DNA of 64,000 nt from Malachius bipustulatus (lineage: Eukaryota; Arthropoda; Insecta; Coleoptera; Melyridae): NCBI GenBank assembly GCA_910589415.1, contig OU342636.1, positions 4,446,437-4,510,436 of the forward strand, in the 5' to 3' direction. Positions 10,860 to 22,680 of this stretch are shown one piece after another. The translations under genes were made by a program, and so were the position numbers. The notes under the pieces were generated by a model. That model made no database searches and was not told the DNA's origin. It saw only the letters and a program-made list of their open reading frames with translations. The number at the start of each line of letters is the position of its first letter. Positions within the stretch are counted from its first letter, which is position 1.

Positions 10860-12361
10860 TACACCGTTCACTTATTATTATAAAAGAATTGGGTTATGGT
10901 GTAGGGTGATAGAAATCACAAGGTATAACCGCTGTCAATCATTGGCTGGAGTTTGGTTATGTCTCTTTTTTAGGAGGTTGAAGTTTTATGGCAAGGAACA
11001 GGACATAGTTGCCAGATGGATTTTTGATATTTTTGGTATTCTTCTTATTATATTTATATTTACATCTTTGGGGGCTTTTTATTTTGAATCATTTAGTCAC
11101 ATATTGCAATCTTTGACTAGAACGCAATGTCACTGGATCTAAGATCTATTCTTAAAATCTTAAGCTTTTCATAAGAGTTTGAGAAAAAGGTTATCATGTA
11201 ATTTTGCCAAGTTAGGAAAATACACAAATGTACTTTTTGAATATAAAATAAAAAACTTGAATCAATTATATTAATTTACTTTTAATAAATACATAGCAGG
11301 TAATTAAAATATATCGGTACGTTTGTTAAAATATTAAAATATAGGTACGTAAATGAAAAATATTTTTCGTCAATTCGTCGGTTATTCGGTATCGTAGTAG
11401 TGTGTCGGAAACCAGCCAAAGATTCTGGACTTCTGACTTCTGGCCCAAAATTATCCCCCATTATCAATAACCGCTACTGCATCCTGCTTAGAATCAGAAT
11501 CATCTTCAGCGCTCTGATTTTAATAAGATTTTCACCATGTCCATTTTTTTCGTCCAGTCCTCCGAAATAAGTTTTTCACAATGATTATATTAATTTTGTC
11601 ACATGTCAGGTGTACTTACATTTTGAAAGCTCTTCAAGACATACATTCTTTACTTTATCCTTAGAGGGAAGCTGCTAATTTACGTGCTTGTATAGTGAAG
11701 TTTACAATACCCCCATGTCATTTCGATTGGGTTGTATTGGAAATAGATTATTGCAAATCTTCCGGAAACACAAAAATTTCATAATCAGTGCCTGTTTTAT
11801 GTGGGCTGCCCAAGGGTGTAATATCAAATTTGTCTTGTCTAATAATACTTGCTAATGCCACGGTCTGACTACTATAAGAGACAGTAATTACCAGCAATTT
11901 AGCAGATACAGATACACATACTCAATATACTTACATTCCAAATATATTTCACCTTCAGAATGACTTAAATGTTTGCTCAATTTGGACTTTCTGGATTTTA
12001 ATCATTGAAATGCTTTCTTAATGCGGATTTATTCATCTTAGAGATATTATTTTCGTCATTTTGCTCTTTTGAAATTTAAAATGTCAAAAATTTAATAATT
12101 TTATTTGTCAGTTTGAGAAAAATTGATCAGAGTAAAAAATCATCCTAGATAGATATCTTACTACTAAAACTTCAATTTGACAACATGGCTGTTAATCAGC
12201 TGAGACACTTTGAGTGATTTGACAAATGTCAGTCTATACTTAACCTTTAATATCTCGATCAGCTGATATTGTCAATCGAGATCTAGGGAGTTTTCATTTT
12301 TGCAAACCTAAAAACAAAAGTTCATGGCCACCTAGTTCTTTTTTAATATGTGAACGGTGTA
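10860..12361. mobile_element. Relic IS630-Tc1-mariner-type transposon
   Basis: Short terminal inverted repeats TACACCGTTCAC are flanked by TA on each side (10858-10859 and 12362-12363), the target duplication expected for this group. Inside, on the minus strand, lies the C-terminal part of a DD34E-type transposase (11453-11760) with stops and frame shifts. At 1.5 kb the length fits an almost full element whose N-terminal transposase region has decayed beyond reading. The 78-codon plus-strand frame at 10906-11142 has no matching domain and is probably chance. Confidence 0.7.
11453..11760 (-). pseudogene. Transposase C-terminus (DDE, Tc1/IS630 type), broken
   Basis: Conceptual translation gives NPIEMTWG around 11720-11735, the motif around the last catalytic acidic residue of Tc1/IS630-like DDE enzymes. 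It then gives KDKVKNVCLEELSKC and an acidic tail AEDDSDSKQDAVAVIDNG ending at a stop near 11453. The pieces lie in different frames with internal stops, so it is not functional. The same domain layout, including an acidic C-terminus, is seen in the relic at 35419-36175, so both probably belong to related DNA transposon families. Confidence 0.7.
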
Positions 12362-12363
12362 TA

Positions 12364-12690
12364 GAAAATGCTTGAATGTTCTATGTGCTATGTGCCTTTA
12401 ATCTAGAAACTGCAGTATTAGCAAGGTATTTCTCACATATTCGCATATTCCGCAACACAAAGCAACATACCTACCTAATTTTTATTGTTATTATTTATTT
12501 TAATTTCGGTGAACTATACAACAATCTTTTACATTTCAATCCTTGATATTTCATTATGATAGTCTAAAAAGTAAATTCACAGAGTCAGCTAGCATAACAA
12601 GGAATAAGAGCCTAAATATACCTAAACACTCAAAGACAGTTTTATGGCTAAAAGAAGTTTTATTGAAGCTATGCAAACATTTAATAGGTT
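12364..12690. other. Non-coding, nothing recognised
   Basis: AT-rich sequence between the relic transposon and a LINE 3' end. No gene or repeat identified. Confidence 0.5.
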
Positions 12691-13052
12691 AATTACCAAA
12701 TTCATTGAAGCAACTAGCTAGCAATAAGAAGGCAATGAAAAGAAAATTATTGCAATGGTTTAAGACTGAATGTTGAAGGGGGGGTAATAGAATTAATGAA
12801 GGCTAACATGTGTAAGGCAATTGTAATTTTAACTGTAATTAGTAAGGCGATTATAGGTTGGATTATTAATTGGTTGGGCATGTTAATTAGTCTAGTTTAG
12901 TTTAGTTATAAGTGTTATACATATTTTGGTTTTGTTTTTTTTCTGTGCCAAACCACATACAGGGATAAGTTTCCCTCTGCGGAGTTGTGTGCTAAATTTT
13001 CTGTAAATTATATGTAACTTTTTGGCGAATAAATGAAATGAAATGAAATGAA
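12691..13052 (+). mobile_element. 3' end of a non-LTR retrotransposon
   Basis: Plus-strand 3' untranslated region: a terminal block ACAGGGATAAGTTTCCCTCTG is followed by AATAAA (about 13028) and a short (TGAAA)n tail. This pattern is typical of insect LINE 3' ends. No clear coding remains, so it is a 5'-truncated copy. The left boundary is approximate. Confidence 0.55.
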
Positions 13053-14250
13053 CTGGAGCTCAGAATATTCCTGAGTTTTGACTTCTACCAACCATCGTAA
13101 TCCATTGTGTGTGGTAGGTGGGATCCCAAGAACATTCATATTAATAAAATAACATAAACAATAATAATTTGAATTTGTTATCAAAACAAACATAGAACAT
13201 AACTTTGCTTTTCAATTGTTTTCGTTCTTTACCTATTCTTTACATTCTTTACGTATTGTTTACATTGCTTACGTCAAACGTAGAGGATGAATTTTTTATG
13301 CGTAGAGTGTAGACATCAAAGTCACAGTCACAGTACTGACAGTGACAGTACATTGCTGAACAGCTGTTGGATTTCCCACTCTAATTTAAAATAATAATAG
13401 TAATAGTAAAATTATGAATGAATATAACGGCGGTAAAAAAATAAAAATACAGTATAATAAATGTGTAAATGTGGTAAAATGTGGTAACAGCAACATCAGC
13501 AACAGCATTTTTAAGAACTGATACTTTATTATGTGATAATAATACTGGTAATAATCAATAATACTGGTAAAAATCATTAGTTGCATATACATAATATCGT
13601 CTTTGCTGATGTAATGTTGATGATAATGATAACTGTGAGTATTTTTATTCCTTCAAATTTGAATTATTGTAAATAATAAGTAGTATGTATCTAGTAGTAA
13701 CCTCAAATTCAGTGGTGAAATTAGAAATTGGTGAAAGTACGTGAAGGTCATTTTCACCTACAAAATTATCTTTAAAATGTTTTAATGCTCATTGATAACT
13801 GCAAAATATCCTCATATTTTTTTTTGCTATTGCTGTGATTTAACCTTCAATTTAAGTGTTGACTTTGTACCTACTATGCTTTTAAATATTCAAATTTGTA
13901 AAAAGTAATACTTAGGACTAATAAGTTTAGGTATGTAAAAGTGTTACTTCTTCTATATTATTTTCATTGGGTACTCTACTACATATATCTACTGTAAGGT
14001 GCCTGCCTAGCTACTTACTAGCAGCGTAAGTTTACCTATATTACTATTTTTCACCAGTCACAACTAGTATGAAGTTTCATCATAATCGATGGGCATTATG
14101 TTTTAATACCTACCATTGGTACAATTTTGAAATGATGACCCGTGCCTAATATTTGAGGCTTTTTGAGGTGTCAGCGATGTGTGCAAATTTCTTCTTTCAA
14201 ATTACAATAACGGTGAGGAAAAGTGAAATAATGCCGAAGTGAAGAGTAAT
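13053..14250. other. AT-rich non-coding stretch
   Basis: No gene supported. It contains a CAGTCACAGT/GACAGTGACAGT low-complexity patch (13320-13355) and TAATAATAG-type runs (13390-13570). The minus-strand frame at 13386-13592 is an artefact of these runs. Confidence 0.55.
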
Positions 14251-14258
14251 CTCAAGTC

Positions 14259-14528
14259 GGTAATCCTGTTATTTAGTCTTCCAAAACACCCCTCACATGC
14301 CCATTCCACTTTTTCCACCGCGTCGCTCACAGCAGTCACAGCGTTGCTGCATTAAATCAGGTCTTTGGTCAGGGTAGGTTTTTTTTAAATTTTAGGGACA
14401 TTTAAAGGAAAAAAAACCTACCCTGACCAAAGACCTGATTTAATGCAGCAACGCTGTGAGCGACGCGAGTGGAAAAAGTGGAATGGGCATGTGAGGGGTG
14501 TTTTGGAAGACTAAACAACAGGATTACC
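14259..14528. mobile_element. Palindromic MITE, copy 1, 8-bp duplication CTCAAGTC
   Basis: A near-perfect 270-bp palindrome starting GGTAATCCTGTT and ending in its inverse, with a short A/T-rich loop at about 14385-14410. It is flanked by CTCAAGTC on both sides (14251-14258, 14529-14536). The 8-bp duplication fits hAT, while the GG tips also suit Merlin or MULE elements. The family cannot be settled without a transposase. Confidence 0.92.
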
Positions 14529-14759
14529 CTCAAGTCATTTTGCCAATGAGTTATTTACAAAATATTTGATGAACAACAATCTGAGAAGAGAAGAACCTGA
14601 TTGGGGTATAACTGCTAAATAGCTTTCCATGTTTCCCCTCTATTACCCCCACTACATGTTGTCTGAACACGACCGGCTGACTCCTCTCAGCGTTGCCACA
14701 TGCTATTCGTTTTACTACGTTCTGCAGACAATCGCTGCTCTGGTCAAGGAAAATGCAAC

Positions 14760-15040
14760 GGTAATCCTGTTGTTTAGTCTTCCAAAACACCCCTCACATG
14801 CCCATTCCACTTTTTCCACTCGTGTCGCCCACAGCAGTCACAGCGTTGCTGCATTAAATCAGGTCTTTGGTCAGGGTAGGTTTTTTTTTCCTTTAAATGC
14901 CCCTAAGATTTAAAAAAAACCTACCCTGACCAAAAACATGATTTAATGCAGCTACACTGTGACTGCTGTGAGAGACGCGAGTGGAAAAAGTGGAATGGGC
15001 ATGTGAGGGGTGTTTTGGAAGACTAAACAACAGGATAACC
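14760..15040. mobile_element. Palindromic MITE, copy 2, 8-bp duplication AATGCAAC
   Basis: The same 270-280-bp palindrome as 14259-14528, about 230 bp further on. It has its own duplication AATGCAAC (14752-14759, 15041-15048), so the two copies are separate insertions rather than a tandem duplication. The arms differ between copies by few substitutions, suggesting recent activity. Frames crossing it (for example 14629-14913) are by-products. Confidence 0.92.
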
Positions 15041-15079
15041 AATGCAACTAGTCTGTTTATGTATACGTATTGTAAATAA

Positions 15080-15400
15080 AAATATTACTATTAGGCCCGG
15101 CCGGCATTCTCGTTACAATGAATTATTATTGAGACGACGCCTGGCCAAAATTTGGATTCTAGCTTCACCTTGCTGCCCTTGTGACAGTATCTCTGTTGGA
15201 GATCTCAATCACTTGATATTCTCATGTCCACAATTCTCCCAACCAACATAGAAAAGCTCTGATAAATTCGCTGCTACACATAGGCCTTCAGCTACCATTA
15301 AACATTACAGATATTTTTAGTTTCAACACTTTCAACAGCAACGAAATACTAGATGTCTTTCAGCCGATATTATAAACGCTGGTTAAATAGATAGTTAGTT
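15080..15400 (+). pseudogene. C-terminal zinc-finger fragment of an I-type LINE polyprotein
   Basis: The plus-strand frame 15042-15251 reads HSRYNELLLRRRLAK, then CPCDSISVGDLNHLIFSCP. This is the Cys-rich C-terminal motif with a DLNHL core found after the RNase H domain in I-type non-LTR retrotransposons. Stops follow, and no RT or RNase H is present, so it is a short 3' remnant. Confidence 0.6.
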
Positions 15401-15450
15401 ATCTGGCAGTTAACACTAACTCCGAGTTAAGTTTCCGCTTGCGTATTATG
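15367..15450. repeat. Short dispersed repeat, copy A
   Basis: Shares ATATTATAAACGCTGGTTAA and the TAACTCCGAGTTA motif with an inverted copy at 36404-36486. Probably a non-autonomous element end. Confidence 0.55.
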
Positions 15451-15471
15451 AAGCAAGATATCCCCGAGCCT

Positions 15472-15717
15472 AACTTGTTAAAAGGAGGTTAAAAATTCTC
15501 GAGAGGTGAACAACATCCAACCCTCCAATCAATCCCATTTTTTGTGCGGGGCGTCAATTTCGTCAAGGAGAAAAAAGCACATTTGTTTATCACGTTATTT
15601 ATGTAAAATGTGCCCTTTTCTCCTTCAGGAAATTGACGCCCCGCACGAAAATGGTATTGATTGGAGGGTTGGATGTTGTTCACCTCTCGAGAATTTTTAA
15701 GTTCATTTTAACAAGTT
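15472..15717. mobile_element. 246-bp palindromic fold-back element
   Basis: The arms run from AACTTGTTAAAA through TTAAAAATTCTCGAGAGG and are almost identical apart from a few bases at about 15484-15489. The frame is open on both strands, giving the same 64-residue translation twice. This is a trivial result of the palindrome and not a gene. The inner part could be read as TTAA-flanked, but the similarity continues beyond, so the target site is unresolved. Confidence 0.8.
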
Positions 15718-16122
15718 TTTACTTGAGTTTTTTTAAAGTTTTTTAAAATGTGATTGCGGCTTCAATTATTGATGGTCCCATATAATATGAGTGGATGGGT
15801 CCTGGTTGTTGTGTTTTCCAGTTTAAATAATATGATCACAGTTGTGAGTTAACCATCTCTCGCTTGTTATGAAAAATCTGTACATTTTGTAACCCTGTAA
15901 ATTATTTTTAGAAACTCCTGTTGAAGGTCCAAACAATGGGGACTGAAATACAGAGTATTATACAAAGTGACAACTTGTATTATTGCTCAGACTCACTTTG
16001 AAGCTTGAATTGGTCGTTAAAAAAATAACCTCTTGGAATCTAACAGTAACGAAGTTACTCCATGATAAATATATTTGTATAAATTGATTAAATTGTTGAC
16101 TGATTAATTATAAATGTAGAAT
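15718..16122. other. Non-coding, nothing recognised
   Basis: AT-rich sequence between a fold-back and the left end of the 4.9-kb element. No gene or repeat assigned. Confidence 0.5.
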
Positions 16123-16205
16123 AAGGTAGTTGCACCATTTATTGACACTACCCCAGCTATTGACATACTCTACCTTTAAATGCTTTAAGAAATCTGTGAA
16201 ATATA

Positions 16206-17054
16206 CAGGGTAAGTCATTGATATGGAAAAGCTCGATTACACCTATACCATTAAAGGTATCGAAATGAACCAAAAAGTGCTGTAAATGGGAGGGTAAAGT
16301 GCAGTTTGTAAAATTATTTTCAGATACACAGGATGGCCCAATATCGCTGTACGCCATACAACTTTGTTATTTTAAATAGGACACCCTCTATATTATTACA
16401 TTTGCATATTGCTTGAGAAAAGTCAAAAAGAATGGTTTGTAAAGTTGAAGTTTGTAATGAGCAATTTATGAGTTACAAACAAATGAAAATCGTGATTTTT
16501 CATTTTCAAAGCAGCTTATATTGAAAACGGCTCGAGAAATGGAAAAACGGTTTACATGTCCCTATCTTAATTTTTAATTTGGTATCCTATCATGTAGCTG
16601 AAATTTTTATACCGGGTGATGAAAATAATAAAAATTTTTACCACTCTGTATAAAAATTTCATCCATCCAATAGGATACCGCTTGAAAAGTTAAGATAGGA
16701 ACATGTAAACCGTTTTTCCATATCTCGAGCCGTTTTCAATATAAGCTGCTTTGAAAATGGAAAATCGCGATTTTCATTTGTTTATAACTCATAAATTGCT
16801 CATTACAAACTTCAACTTTACAAACCATTCTTTTTTACTTTTCTCAAACAATATGAAAATGTAATAATATAGAGGGTGTCCTATTTAAAATAACAAAGTT
16901 GTATGACGTTCAGCGATATGGGGCCATCCTGTGTATCTGAAAATAATTTTACAAACTGCACTTTACCCTCCCATTTACAGCACTTTTTGGTTCATTTCGA
17001 TATCTTTAATGGTGTAGGTGCAATCGAGCTTTCCCATATCAATGACTTACCCTG
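16206..17054. mobile_element. CAGGG-tipped palindromic element (a)
   Basis: An 849-bp near-perfect palindrome flanked by TA, with tips CAGGGTAAGTCATTG. The inner core (about 16380-16870) is the same core found in 23314-24370 and 33638-34498. It includes TTTATGAGTTA(T/C)AAACAAATGAAAA and CATTTTCAAAGCAGCTTA. The outer arms are unique to this copy. Non-coding. Confidence 0.9.
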
Positions 17055-17699
17055 TATGGTCACTGATGTTGGTTAGTTTGTCACCTATGTATTACCTGTT
17101 CAACTACAATAACGGACAAAGTGGATTAAGTGGTGATGAGAAAAACTGCTAAAGTGAGACAGTGCAGTGTGGTTGTGTGATTCGAGTAATTTGCTTGAAG
17201 CTAAGGTTAGGAAACGTTGTATCTTTCCATCGGCTATTAGATTGACAGTATTAGAAATTTTAAGCAATGTTAATATGTAAAGTGTTCAAAGGAAGCATAA
17301 ATTTCACTTTTTGGGAATGAAAATAATAGTTTTCACATAAATAAGTGTAATAACCATGGGTGTCAATAACTGAAACAAATAATGACTATACGCTTTAGCT
17401 ATTGACAGGCATGTCAATAACTACCTTATCCATGAGTTTGATTGAAACCTGTCTTACTAGAATCCAGTCTTAGTAAATTACCTTAAACTATATGGCAACT
17501 AGTACGAAACAGTATCACTATTGGATGTATTAGTTATTGACACCTCATTTTCAATAGCAATTTATATAGAAATTTTTTTAACTATTTAATAAAATTACAT
17601 CTTCCAACAGTCTGGGTTGTAAGAAACAAAGAATACTTAATACATTGATAATAATACAATAAATTTTTTTTTTAAATAATTAAGTTATTATGTACTATA

Positions 17700-18901
17700 C
17701 AGGGTGTCCCATAATATGTGGGCAATCTCCCGGATTTGGGTAAATTTCGTAAAAATAAATGAAAAAATAGCTATAAAATTAATTCCTCAGAGACACCCCT
17801 ACAAAGATATTAGCTGTTGAAGTTGAGGGTTGAAAATCAATTTTTTGCAATAACTTTTTTATTTCTTGACCGATTTTGATAATTTTTGGTGTTATTTTGT
17901 ATTATTTTGAACTGTTTAGAATAGTGTTTCTTAATCTTTGGTAGCACATTCATAGACCTCGGGATGGCATAACTCCCTCATTCACTTGAAAGAAAACAAT
18001 AAAAATAATAATTTTACAGTTTTTTAAGGTTAATTTTCTTTTTATTTGACATTTTTTACATAAAAAATGTATCTTTATTTATTTCGATAGAGCGAACCGT
18101 TATCGAGATAAACGTCCCTCTAATAGGTGATGCGTCGCAGGAACTTTCTAAATTTCAAGTAAATTTTAACAAGATGGCTGACCTATGACAGTAAATTGAG
18201 CAGGAAACAAAACAATAACTTAATTAAATACACGTCAGTGTCAAAAGATTTCATTTCATGCAGATTCAATTCTAACTAATTTTCTGCGTATTCAGCGTTT
18301 CTGTAACTCATTTTAAAATCAGTTAGAATTGAATCTGCATGAAATGAAATCTTTGACACTAGTTGACGTGTATTTAATTAAGTTATTGTTTTGTTTCCTG
18401 CTCAATTTACTGTCAAAGGTTAGCCATCTTGTTAAAATTTACTTGAAATTTAGAAAGTTCCTGCGACGCATCACCTATTAGAAGGACGTTTATCTCGATA
18501 ACGGTTCGCTCTATCGAAATAAATAAGGATACATTTTTTATGTAAGAAATGTCAAACAAAAAGAAAATTAACCTTAAAAAACTGTAAAATTATTATTTTT
18601 ATTGTTTTCTTTCAAGTGAATGAGGGGGTTATGCCATCCCGAGGTCTATGTATGTGCTACCAAAGATTATGAAACACTATTCTAAACAGTCCCAAATAAT
18701 ACAAAATAAAATCAAAAATTATCAAAATCGGTCAAGAAATAAAAAAGTTATTGCAAAAAATTGATTTTCAACCCTCAACTTCAACAGCTAATATCTTTGT
18801 AGGGGTGTCTCTGAGGAATTAATTTTATGGCTATTTTTTCATTTATTTTTACGAAATTTACCCAAATCCGGGAGATTGCCCACATATTATGGGACACCCT
18901 G
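17700..18901. mobile_element. CAGGG-tipped palindromic element (b)
   Basis: A 1.2-kb palindrome beginning CAGGGTGTCCCATAATATG, flanked by TATA on both sides, with its centre near 18300. The arms differ by scattered substitutions only. It interrupts the LINE fragment seen at 18905-19134. Non-coding. Confidence 0.92.
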
Positions 18902-18904
18902 TAT

Positions 18905-19134
18905 AAATGATGTCTTAATATATAAATGGATTTTTTTAAGGTAATGATTGCTATTGATTTTAATAATTTTGAATGTAGTCCAAATTTATGACAAAAATCT
19001 TTAAAAAAATTCGTGATTGTTCCCCGAGCACCAATAAATATACCTATCACTTCAATACTATTTAATTTGTATGATTTTTTAAAGAAATCAATTGTTTGAT
19101 TATAGATTAATTGTTTTTCTAGGTTAACGTTCAT
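18905..19134 (-). pseudogene. C-terminal fragment of a reverse-transcriptase polyprotein
   Basis: The minus-strand frame reads SIEVIGIFIGARGTITNFF, then FGLHSKLLKSIAIITLKKS and ILRHHLY. This resembles the segment after the RT domain in some R2/Dong-like non-LTR polyproteins (VEVIP-VIGA-GT followed by a helix ending ILR). The 3' side is cut by element (b), and its last residues in that frame are translated element. No RT core is nearby. The assignment is tentative and rests on remembered family pattern. Confidence 0.4.
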
Positions 19135-20109
19135 AGGTTGTTTTTCGTCAATTTAAAACCGTATAATCTTTGCCGATGTCAATAAGTGGCACTTTTTCGG
19201 ATCAATAACTGACTCTCATGTTTCTTATGGAGTGTCGATAGCTAACACTGCAATACAATTCAGGATTTTCCTTTTGTGTTCTCATTAAAACTGTCTTGAC
19301 TCTACTCCTTAGTGTTACTAAATATACTACATATTTTATCTGGATCAGTTATTGACACTGCATTTAATCAGTAAATATTTCTTATTTTGATAAATTGTGT
19401 TGATATCAATAAGTGATACTATAACAGGTCAGTAACTGGTCACTTTGTTTCCAATATCATTAAGTGATACTCTAATAGGTCAGTAACTGGTCACTTTGTG
19501 GCTAACAAAATATACAAATAATATTCGTAAGACGACGTAAAAATGACTATCAAGACATGTTATGGTATTCAAAAGATGGAATTATTAAAATAAAAAATTG
19601 CCGAAATTGAAAAATAAGCGCGGAGTAAATAAGTACCTGAAATGTCCAAATATGGAGAAATAAAATGATTTGTAATAATTAAGTACCTACCCTACATTTT
19701 TTGTTATAATCATTACTTATGAGAAAAATAATTTATTTTTTATATTTTTGTACTACAAAGATTTTAGATCACTTCTGTTTGCTTTTAATTTTTTTTTTTT
19801 TTTAGTTTTTATGCCAAATATAATTGTTTGAATTCTGACTGTTTAATGTTCAAGTACCTGCTTAATTAAGAAAAAAACTAAAATTAAAATTGATTTATAA
19901 GTGTATAAATTATTTAAAAGTGAGTAGGTACTTGATTTGTGTCAACCACTGATTCAAACCTATGTCAATATATGGTTACCACTTTAATTTGACTATGTCA
20001 ATAACTCGTACACGTGCCTTACTAAATTTGGGATTTTTTTTGTTTTACTTCCTTAGTATTCTTAACAAAGAAATAAATTTATATAAATCCCCAAATATTT
20101 CAAAATATA

Positions 20110-20874
20110 CAGGGTGATTCAAAATTCAGTGCAAATATTTTAAGGGCATATTTACCAGCCAAAAATAAGAAAATTTTTTCATATAATCGTATGTCCTAAC
20201 TTGCTTCGTTTTCTAGATACAGGGTGTAAAATTTTGAAAAAAAATCGATTTTTTATTAATTACTCAAAAACCTTTCAGCTGATTTAAATAAAATTTGGTA
20301 GGCTTATTTGTCGTTATAAGGAACTTCCTTTGATGGCAATAACATAAATTTATTAATTCCAGTAGCGTGTCAGGGGGCTACCTACTTGAAACTTATAGGT
20401 AAAATTATGGTACGCCACTGCTCTTTTGACAATTTATATTTTTTTTTTTAGATTAAGCAATCAATAATGTAACTTTCTTGCCTCCTGAGCTTTACTCGTC
20501 TCTAGCTTTGTTTCAAAGAAAAAAATCAAAATCTGTGCCAGGCCCTATCAAAACAAGTAATAAATTCACACCGATTATTGAGATTCACTTAATTTAATTC
20601 AGGTAGCCTCCTGAGACGCCACTGGAATTAATAAATTCATGTTATTCCCATCAAAGGAAGGCCCTTATGAAAACATATAAGCCTATAAAATTTTATTTAA
20701 ATCGGCTGAGAGGTTTTTGAGAAATTGATAAAAATCGATTTTTTTTTCAAAATTTTACCCTCTGTATCTAGAAAACAAAGCAAGTTAGGACATACGATTA
20801 TATGAAAAAAACTTCTTATTTTTGGCTGGTAAATACGCCCTTAAAATATTTGCACTGAATTTTGAATCACCCTG
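20110..20874. mobile_element. CAGGG-tipped palindromic element (c)
   Basis: A 765-bp palindrome with tips CAGGGTGATTCAAAATTC, flanked by TATA on both sides. Its right arm also exists alone at 4215-4349. The centre (about 20340-20640) is less perfect than the arms. Non-coding. Confidence 0.92.
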
Positions 20875-20989
20875 TATAAACGAAATTTGTTGCAATTTTA
20901 ATTCAAACTCTTCACATATTTCTAAAATTATGAAGTTGGCAAAGTAAGGTTAAGGGCCTTAAGGTGTCAATAAATGGTGCAACTACCTT

Positions 20990-21430
20990 AATTATTTGGG
21001 ACACATTTAAAGTTTGAAATGTTTTATTATATGGTTTATACAGAAACAGAGAAGATTTGTAATAGCTGTTGTTTATTCAAAAAATGTCCACCATTATTAA
21101 CAAGTTATTAGACCTCACTTTCTGTAACTATACATATTTGTAACTTTTTATGTAATTTAAAAAATACTTACACACTGTTGATAATTATAGTACCCCTGAA
21201 GAAGAACTTAAATAAAGTTTGAAAAGAGAGTATCCTTTTCATTACCTATCGACTGCTGTCCCAAATAATTAATCTACATTTATATTTATAAGAAAGAAAT
21301 TTTTATCTTGGGTTTGCAGTCAAAGTAATATTAGAATTTTCTATATTTCTTTATTACTATAGTCCCAGATCAAAATTTTAGTCAGTAAATTTTAGGAAGT
21401 ATATCGACTCGACTGCCTTTCAATGGGTGA
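20990..21430. other. Non-coding, nothing recognised
   Basis: AT-rich sequence between the 4.9-kb element and the 3' end of a LINE. No gene seen. Confidence 0.5.
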
Positions 21431-21560
21431 GATAATAATAATAATAATATCCTTTATTTCACAAGAATGTCCTACAACTCTTACAAATTACAGGATCAAA
21501 AAGGAAATAGTGTCAAAGAAAATATATAAACAAACTATCAGAATTAAATATAACAACAAA

Positions 21561-22676
21561 TTACGCCTTTACAAAATCTCCCAAACTATATGGCTCTAAC
21601 TGAAGTAACAAATTTTTAGTACTTCGCTTAAATTGACCAAGGTCATCAATTTTCTTGAAATCCCTTGGCAAGTTGTTAAACATTTTCAGACACATATAAT
21701 ATGGTCCCTTTTCTGTGTAAGTCAACCTATGTCTAGGGTAATGCAAGTCAACTCCCCTCGTATTATAGGGATGTTCAATGTTGTTGGGAAATAGATTTTT
21801 GTTTTTAAAATAGAAAGTCAAGCATTCATAAATAAATATGGCGTAAGCAGTCATTATACCATTTTGCCTAAAGACACCTCTACATGACTCCCTGTACTTC
21901 ATCTTGTAAACCACCCTGATGACTCTTCTGCATAACAAACAGTTTCTCCAATTTACTACTGCTACCCCAAAACAATATCCCAAATTTCAATACCGACTCG
22001 AAGTTCTCATAGTATAACACTTTCAAAGTATTTTCTGTCATGTATTTACTGACGACTCTTATCCCGTAGGTGATTTTAGCAAGTTTGGCTCGAACACATT
22101 CGATTTGTTTTTCCCATGACAGATGTTCATCTATGAATACACCCAGAAATTTGCAATCTGCCTGGAGACTTACTCTCTCATCATTAATTAAAATACTTCC
22201 TGGGATTTCCCTAGATGATTGCTTTGTCCTAAACTTCAGTAAATTGGTCTTATCCACATTCAGCACCAAGTCTGTATCATTAAAACAGTTTCTTGCCCTA
22301 ATAAATAAGCCATTTCCCAAAGTTTGAATGGTTTCTACATCCTTCGCAGTCACAACCAGATTTGAGTCATCAGCGTAGTTCACAATACACTGAATATCAT
22401 CAGACTTTATATCACAAAAATCATTAATAAAAATAATGAACAAAGTAGGTCCAATCCGTCCAATAACCCACAGTTGTATTTAGAGTGCTAGATTTTGACA
22501 ATGTATTATCTTTCTGTATCTCCACTATTTGCTGGCGACCCAGAAGATACGAACCAAACCAACTCAGGCAATTGCCTCTAATGCCATATCTTTCCAGCTT
22601 TTCCAACAGTATTTTATGATTTAAACTGTCGTATGCCTTAGAAAGATCCAGAAACATCTCTAAAGCAAGTCTTCCT
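21561..22676 (-). pseudogene. LINE reverse transcriptase core and C-terminus
   Basis: The fragment starts with motif A FLDLSKAYDSLNHKIL (22657 downwards) and has the catalytic YADD box (CIVNYADDSNLVV) in the frame 21880-22443. It ends with a C-terminal domain containing HPYNTRGVDL and LFNNLP-like residues (MFNNLPRDF) in the frame 21561-21983. Three frames are needed to read it, so at least two frame shifts are present (about 22440 and 21930). The domain matches CR1/Jockey-group LINEs without an RNase H. Element (d) lies immediately upstream. Confidence 0.8.
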
Positions 22677-22680
22677 TATA

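Larger units (their letters stand above)
16123..20989. mobile_element. 4.9-kb TIR element with repeated GTCAATAACT motifs
   Basis: The ends are a 26-bp inverted repeat (AAGGTAGTTGCACCATTTAT, then TGACAC) at 16123-16148 and 20964-20989. They are flanked by AAT on both sides, a possible 3-bp duplication. Three palindromic elements (16206-17054, 17700-18901, 20110-20874) are inserted inside. Without them about 2.05 kb remains. That remainder carries some 15 direct and inverted copies of a GTCAATAA(C/G)TG-like motif, for example at 17361, 17398, 17411, 17531, 19175, 19201, 19346, 19404 and 20006. These look like subterminal transposase-binding repeats. No transposase was recognised. Confidence 0.65.

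Noticed and set aside
10906..11142. 78-codon plus-strand frame with hydrophobic segment
   Set aside because: It lies inside a relic transposon whose recognisable transposase is on the other strand; no domain, and composition-driven hydrophobicity.
15489..15700. Two 64-codon frames on opposite strands with nearly the same protein
   Set aside because: They arise because the DNA is a palindrome; there is no evidence of translation.
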